From an uncultured Blautia sp. (GTDB taxonomy: Bacteria > Bacillota > Clostridia > Lachnospirales > Lachnospiraceae), in NCBI RefSeq assembly GCF_934372025.1, contig NZ_CAKROJ010000048.1:1-15261 (forward strand): 15,261 bases of DNA, in the 5' to 3' direction. The notes below the pieces were generated by a model. The model was not told the origin of the DNA. It saw nothing but the letters and a program-made list of their open reading frames with translations, and did no database searches. Below are positions 13,176-15,261 of the stretch, one piece after another. The position numbers and the translations under genes were made by a program. Every line of letters starts with the position of its first letter. Position 1 is the first letter of the stretch.

Positions 13176-14426
13176 ATGGCAAATATAATAAAAAGATTAA
13201 AGCGAAAATACAAAAGAAAGAAAATACAGGCACAGCGTGCAAAACTGGAACAGGAGCAACGTGCAGCTCTGGAAACAAGTCCGGAGGAAGCATATCGGCT
13301 CCGATTGAATAAACACAGACGTGATACAGCAAGAAGAATTGTTATGTCAGTAATCGCAATTGCAGCAATCGTAAGTGTTATTCTTCTTTATGTTGAAAAG
13401 AGAAGTTATCATGATTACAAGGTTCTTCTGGCAAGTGAACAGGAAGATGTTGTTTCGACAAAATATCAGGAAATGTCCGGGAAAATCCTGCGATACAGTC
13501 CAGATGGAGCGTCATTGGTAAACAGCAATATGGATTCTTACTGGAGCGTTCTTTATGAAATGCAGAATCCTGTTGCAGATGTAAAAGAAGGCAGAGCAGT
13601 CATTGCGGATCAGGATGGTACGCTTCTTGAAATGTTTGACAAGGATGGTGAAACGGGAAGCGTAACTACTTCTTATAATATTGTGAAAGCGAAAGTTTCT
13701 GCGAGTGGAATGGTTGCTGCAATCCTGGATGGCGGTGATTCTACATGGATCAATTTTTATGCATCAGATGGAAGCCTGATCGCAGAAAACCAGACACATA
13801 TTTCAGATCCGGGATATCCGCTTGATGTTGCACTTGCAGATGATGGCAATATCATGATGGTTGCTTATCAGTATGTGGATGGCAGTGAGACGACAAGCTA
13901 TGTTGCTTTTTATAATTTTGGAGATGTCGGGCAAAACGAGGATGACAGAATTGTCAGTGGATATACGTACGAAGGAACGGTTATTCCGCAGATTGTTTAT
14001 CTGAATGGGAATAAATCACTTGCAATAAGAGATGATGGCTTTGTTCTGTACAAGGGAAATCAGATCCCGAAGGAAAAAGCAACTGTCAAAGTTGATAAAG
14101 AAATTGTCAGCACATTTTATGATGACGACATGATCGGGCTTGTGTTCAAAAATGGAAATAAAGAAAAACAATATACAATGAGAGTCTATTCCACAGATGG
14201 AAATCTGAAATTTGAAAAGGATTTTAATATCCCATATACTTCTATAAAAGCAAGTGGAGGAAAAATCCTTCTTTATAACAGTTCTCAGGTGTGCGTTATG
14301 AACAGCCGTGGTGTGGAGAAATACAGTGGAACGATTGATGGAACTATCAGCGATTTTATGAAGATTGGATGGAACAGGTATCTTCTTGTTCTGGACAGCG
14401 GCGTTGATGTGATCAAGTTGAGCTGA
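13176..14426 (+). CDS. DUF5711-like single-pass membrane protein
   Basis: A 416-residue protein with a very basic N-terminus (residues 1-53, many Lys/Arg, part likely coiled coil), one membrane helix at about 54-73 (RIVMSVIAIAAIVSVILLYV) and a large outside domain. The outside part consists of repeated short beta-rich units with DG-containing turns (IADQDGTLLEMFDKDG, YASDGSLIAENQ, YSTDGNLKFEKD), as in beta-propeller or WD-like folds; this is inferred from the repeat pattern. I associate the overall layout with the DUF5711 family of Clostridia, of unknown function. ATG start with an AAGGAAA-type ribosome binding site. The cvpA-family gene follows after 10 nt, so the two are probably one operon. 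Confidence 0.82.
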   Translation: MANIIKRLKRKYKRKKIQAQRAKLEQEQRAALETSPEEAYRLRLNKHRRDTARRIVMSVIAIAAIVSVILLYVEKRSYHDYKVLLASEQEDVVSTKYQEMSGKILRYSPDGASLVNSNMDSYWSVLYEMQNPVADVKEGRAVIADQDGTLLEMFDKDGETGSVTTSYNIVKAKVSASGMVAAILDGGDSTWINFYASDGSLIAENQTHISDPGYPLDVALADDGNIMMVAYQYVDGSETTSYVAFYNFGDVGQNEDDRIVSGYTYEGTVIPQIVYLNGNKSLAIRDDGFVLYKGNQIPKEKATVKVDKEIVSTFYDDDMIGLVFKNGNKEKQYTMRVYSTDGNLKFEKDFNIPYTSIKASGGKILLYNSSQVCVMNSRGVEKYSGTIDGTISDFMKIGWNRYLLVLDSGVDVIKLS

Positions 14427-14436
14427 GAGGTGCGGC

Positions 14437-15132
14437 ATGGAGATAACATGGCTTGGAGCTGTTGCCATTGGCGTACTGATACTGACAGGATGCAGCGGTT
14501 ATCGCAAAGGCTTTGTGCGGGAAATTATGTCTTTTTTCTTTATGTTCCTGGCACTGGCACTGGCGTGGATGATCAATCCTTATGTGAATGAATTTATGGT
14601 AGAAAAGACTTCGGTTTATGAAAGGATTCAGGAGAGCTGCCAGAATCTTATGGAAATTCAGGGCGAAGGGCAGATTGAAGATACGAAGGAAGAAGATACA
14701 ATCATAGATAGAATGAATCTTCCGAAGATTTTGCAGCAGAACCTGTCAGAGAATAATACTGAGGAAACATACAAAGAATTAGCAGTAGACTCATTTAAAG
14801 GATATATTTTGACATACCTGGCGAAAATGATCGTAAATGGAATATCCTATCTTATTTCATATGTTCTGGCCAACCTTATGCTCAGACTGATCAGCTGTGC
14901 ATTAAATGCTATCGCAGAATTGCCGTTGATCAATGGAGCTAACAGGCTTACAGGAGCGATGGTTGGTGTGGCGAAAGGAATTCTGTTTTTGTGGATCGCA
15001 ATGCTGGTGCTGACGATATTGTGTAGTACGGAGGCTGGTAAAAATGGTCTTGCGCTAATTGAGAAGGACAGTTTTTTGAACATAATTTATCGTTATGATA
15101 TCCTTGTGAGAGCGTTTTTGAGTTTTTGGTGA
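14437..15132 (+). CDS. CvpA-family membrane protein
   Basis: A 231-residue integral membrane protein. Likely membrane segments: about 4-20, 28-47, 120-150 (one long or two short helices) and 172-195. GYRKGFVREIMSFFF near residue 21 matches the GxxRGxxxE-type signature of CvpA proteins. An unusually long acidic loop (about 48-118) sits between the second and third segments. E. coli CvpA is required for colicin V production and affects purine-related phenotypes; Firmicute homologues have been linked to envelope functions, but the molecular role is unclear. A short GAGAGGTG ribosome binding site lies in the 10-nt gap after the DUF5711-like gene. The LTGCSG stretch is not a convincing lipobox, since there is no basic N-terminus. 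The gene is complete in the window. Confidence 0.85.
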   Translation: MEITWLGAVAIGVLILTGCSGYRKGFVREIMSFFFMFLALALAWMINPYVNEFMVEKTSVYERIQESCQNLMEIQGEGQIEDTKEEDTIIDRMNLPKILQQNLSENNTEETYKELAVDSFKGYILTYLAKMIVNGISYLISYVLANLMLRLISCALNAIAELPLINGANRLTGAMVGVAKGILFLWIAMLVLTILCSTEAGKNGLALIEKDSFLNIIYRYDILVRAFLSFW

Positions 15133-15159
15133 GTTTTTTTGAAAATTATAAAAAAATAC

Positions 15160-15188
15160 TTGACGTGAGTGAGGTACAATGATATACT
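15160..15188 (+). promoter_or_regulatory. Strong sigma-A promoter downstream of cvpA
   Basis: TTGACG (15160-15165, 5/6), 17-nt spacer, TATACT (15183-15188, 5/6), preceded by an A-rich stretch. The gene it drives lies outside the window or is the short hairpin RNA itself. Confidence 0.65.
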
Positions 15189-15190
15189 AA

Positions 15191-15220
15191 AATCCGCTTC
15201 GATGTGAGGCGGATTTTTGT
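15191..15220 (+). terminator. Intrinsic terminator-like hairpin after cvpA
   Basis: AATCCGC (15191-15197) pairs with GCGGATT (15209-15215), extended by three inner pairs, 5-nt loop, then an interrupted T-run (15213-15224). It plausibly ends the DUF5711-like/cvpA transcript. It begins only 3 bp after the -10 of the preceding promoter. Confidence 0.7.
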
Positions 15221-15261
15221 TTTTCGACAATATAAAGAAAAATAAAAAACTTCAAAAAAGT

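Noticed and set aside
14437..14510. Lipoprotein signal peptide (LTGC) at the start of the CvpA-family protein
   Set aside because: No basic N-region, and a second hydrophobic helix and the CvpA signature follow at once; this is an ordinary membrane helix.

Overview
This window looks like chromosomal DNA of a spore-forming, low-to-mid GC Firmicute of class Clostridia, most likely family Lachnospiraceae. The grounds are strong AGGAGG-type ribosome binding sites, TTG starts, a transketolase split into two genes, a large-type SRP RNA with an Alu domain, a YyaC-type sporulation protein, and Lachnospiraceae-flavoured hypothetical proteins (a DUF5711-like protein and a LysM protein). I see no mobile element, CRISPR array, tRNA or prophage.

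Layout. 66-1562: an uncharacterised protein converging on, and overlapping by 42 bp, a radical-SAM activase of the NrdG2 type. 1655-3120: tadA, a YqeY-domain protein, and the SRP RNA gene (ffs) on the minus strand; the last two share a bidirectional terminator. 3149-7078: a divergent phosphofructokinase whose promoter shares its -35 box with the SRP RNA promoter, then dnaX, the ybaB/ebfC gene and recR. This is the familiar Firmicute tadA-SRP RNA-dnaX-ybaB-recR block, here with yqeY and pfk inserted and the SRP RNA gene flipped. 7114-11079: a LacI-family regulator, a transaldolase, and transketolase N- and C-terminal subunits, i.e. the non-oxidative pentose phosphate branch next to a probable regulator. 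11063-11620 (minus): yyaC with a near-perfect sigma-F promoter, overlapping the transketolase gene tail to tail. 11807-15132: a membrane LysM protein, a DUF5711-like membrane protein and a CvpA-family membrane protein, probably an envelope-related operon. 15160-15220: a strong promoter running straight into an intrinsic-terminator-like hairpin.

The most interesting signals are regulatory. (1) One TTGTCAA element serves as -35 for both the SRP RNA and phosphofructokinase promoters. (2) A complete plus-strand intrinsic terminator, probably that of the transketolase operon, is written inside the yyaC coding sequence on the opposite strand. (3) yyaC has a sigma-F-type promoter. (4) Four near-identical AT palindromes and a GTTACC inverted repeat surround the transaldolase promoter, next to the LacI-type gene. 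I found no clearly novel defence or biosynthetic system.
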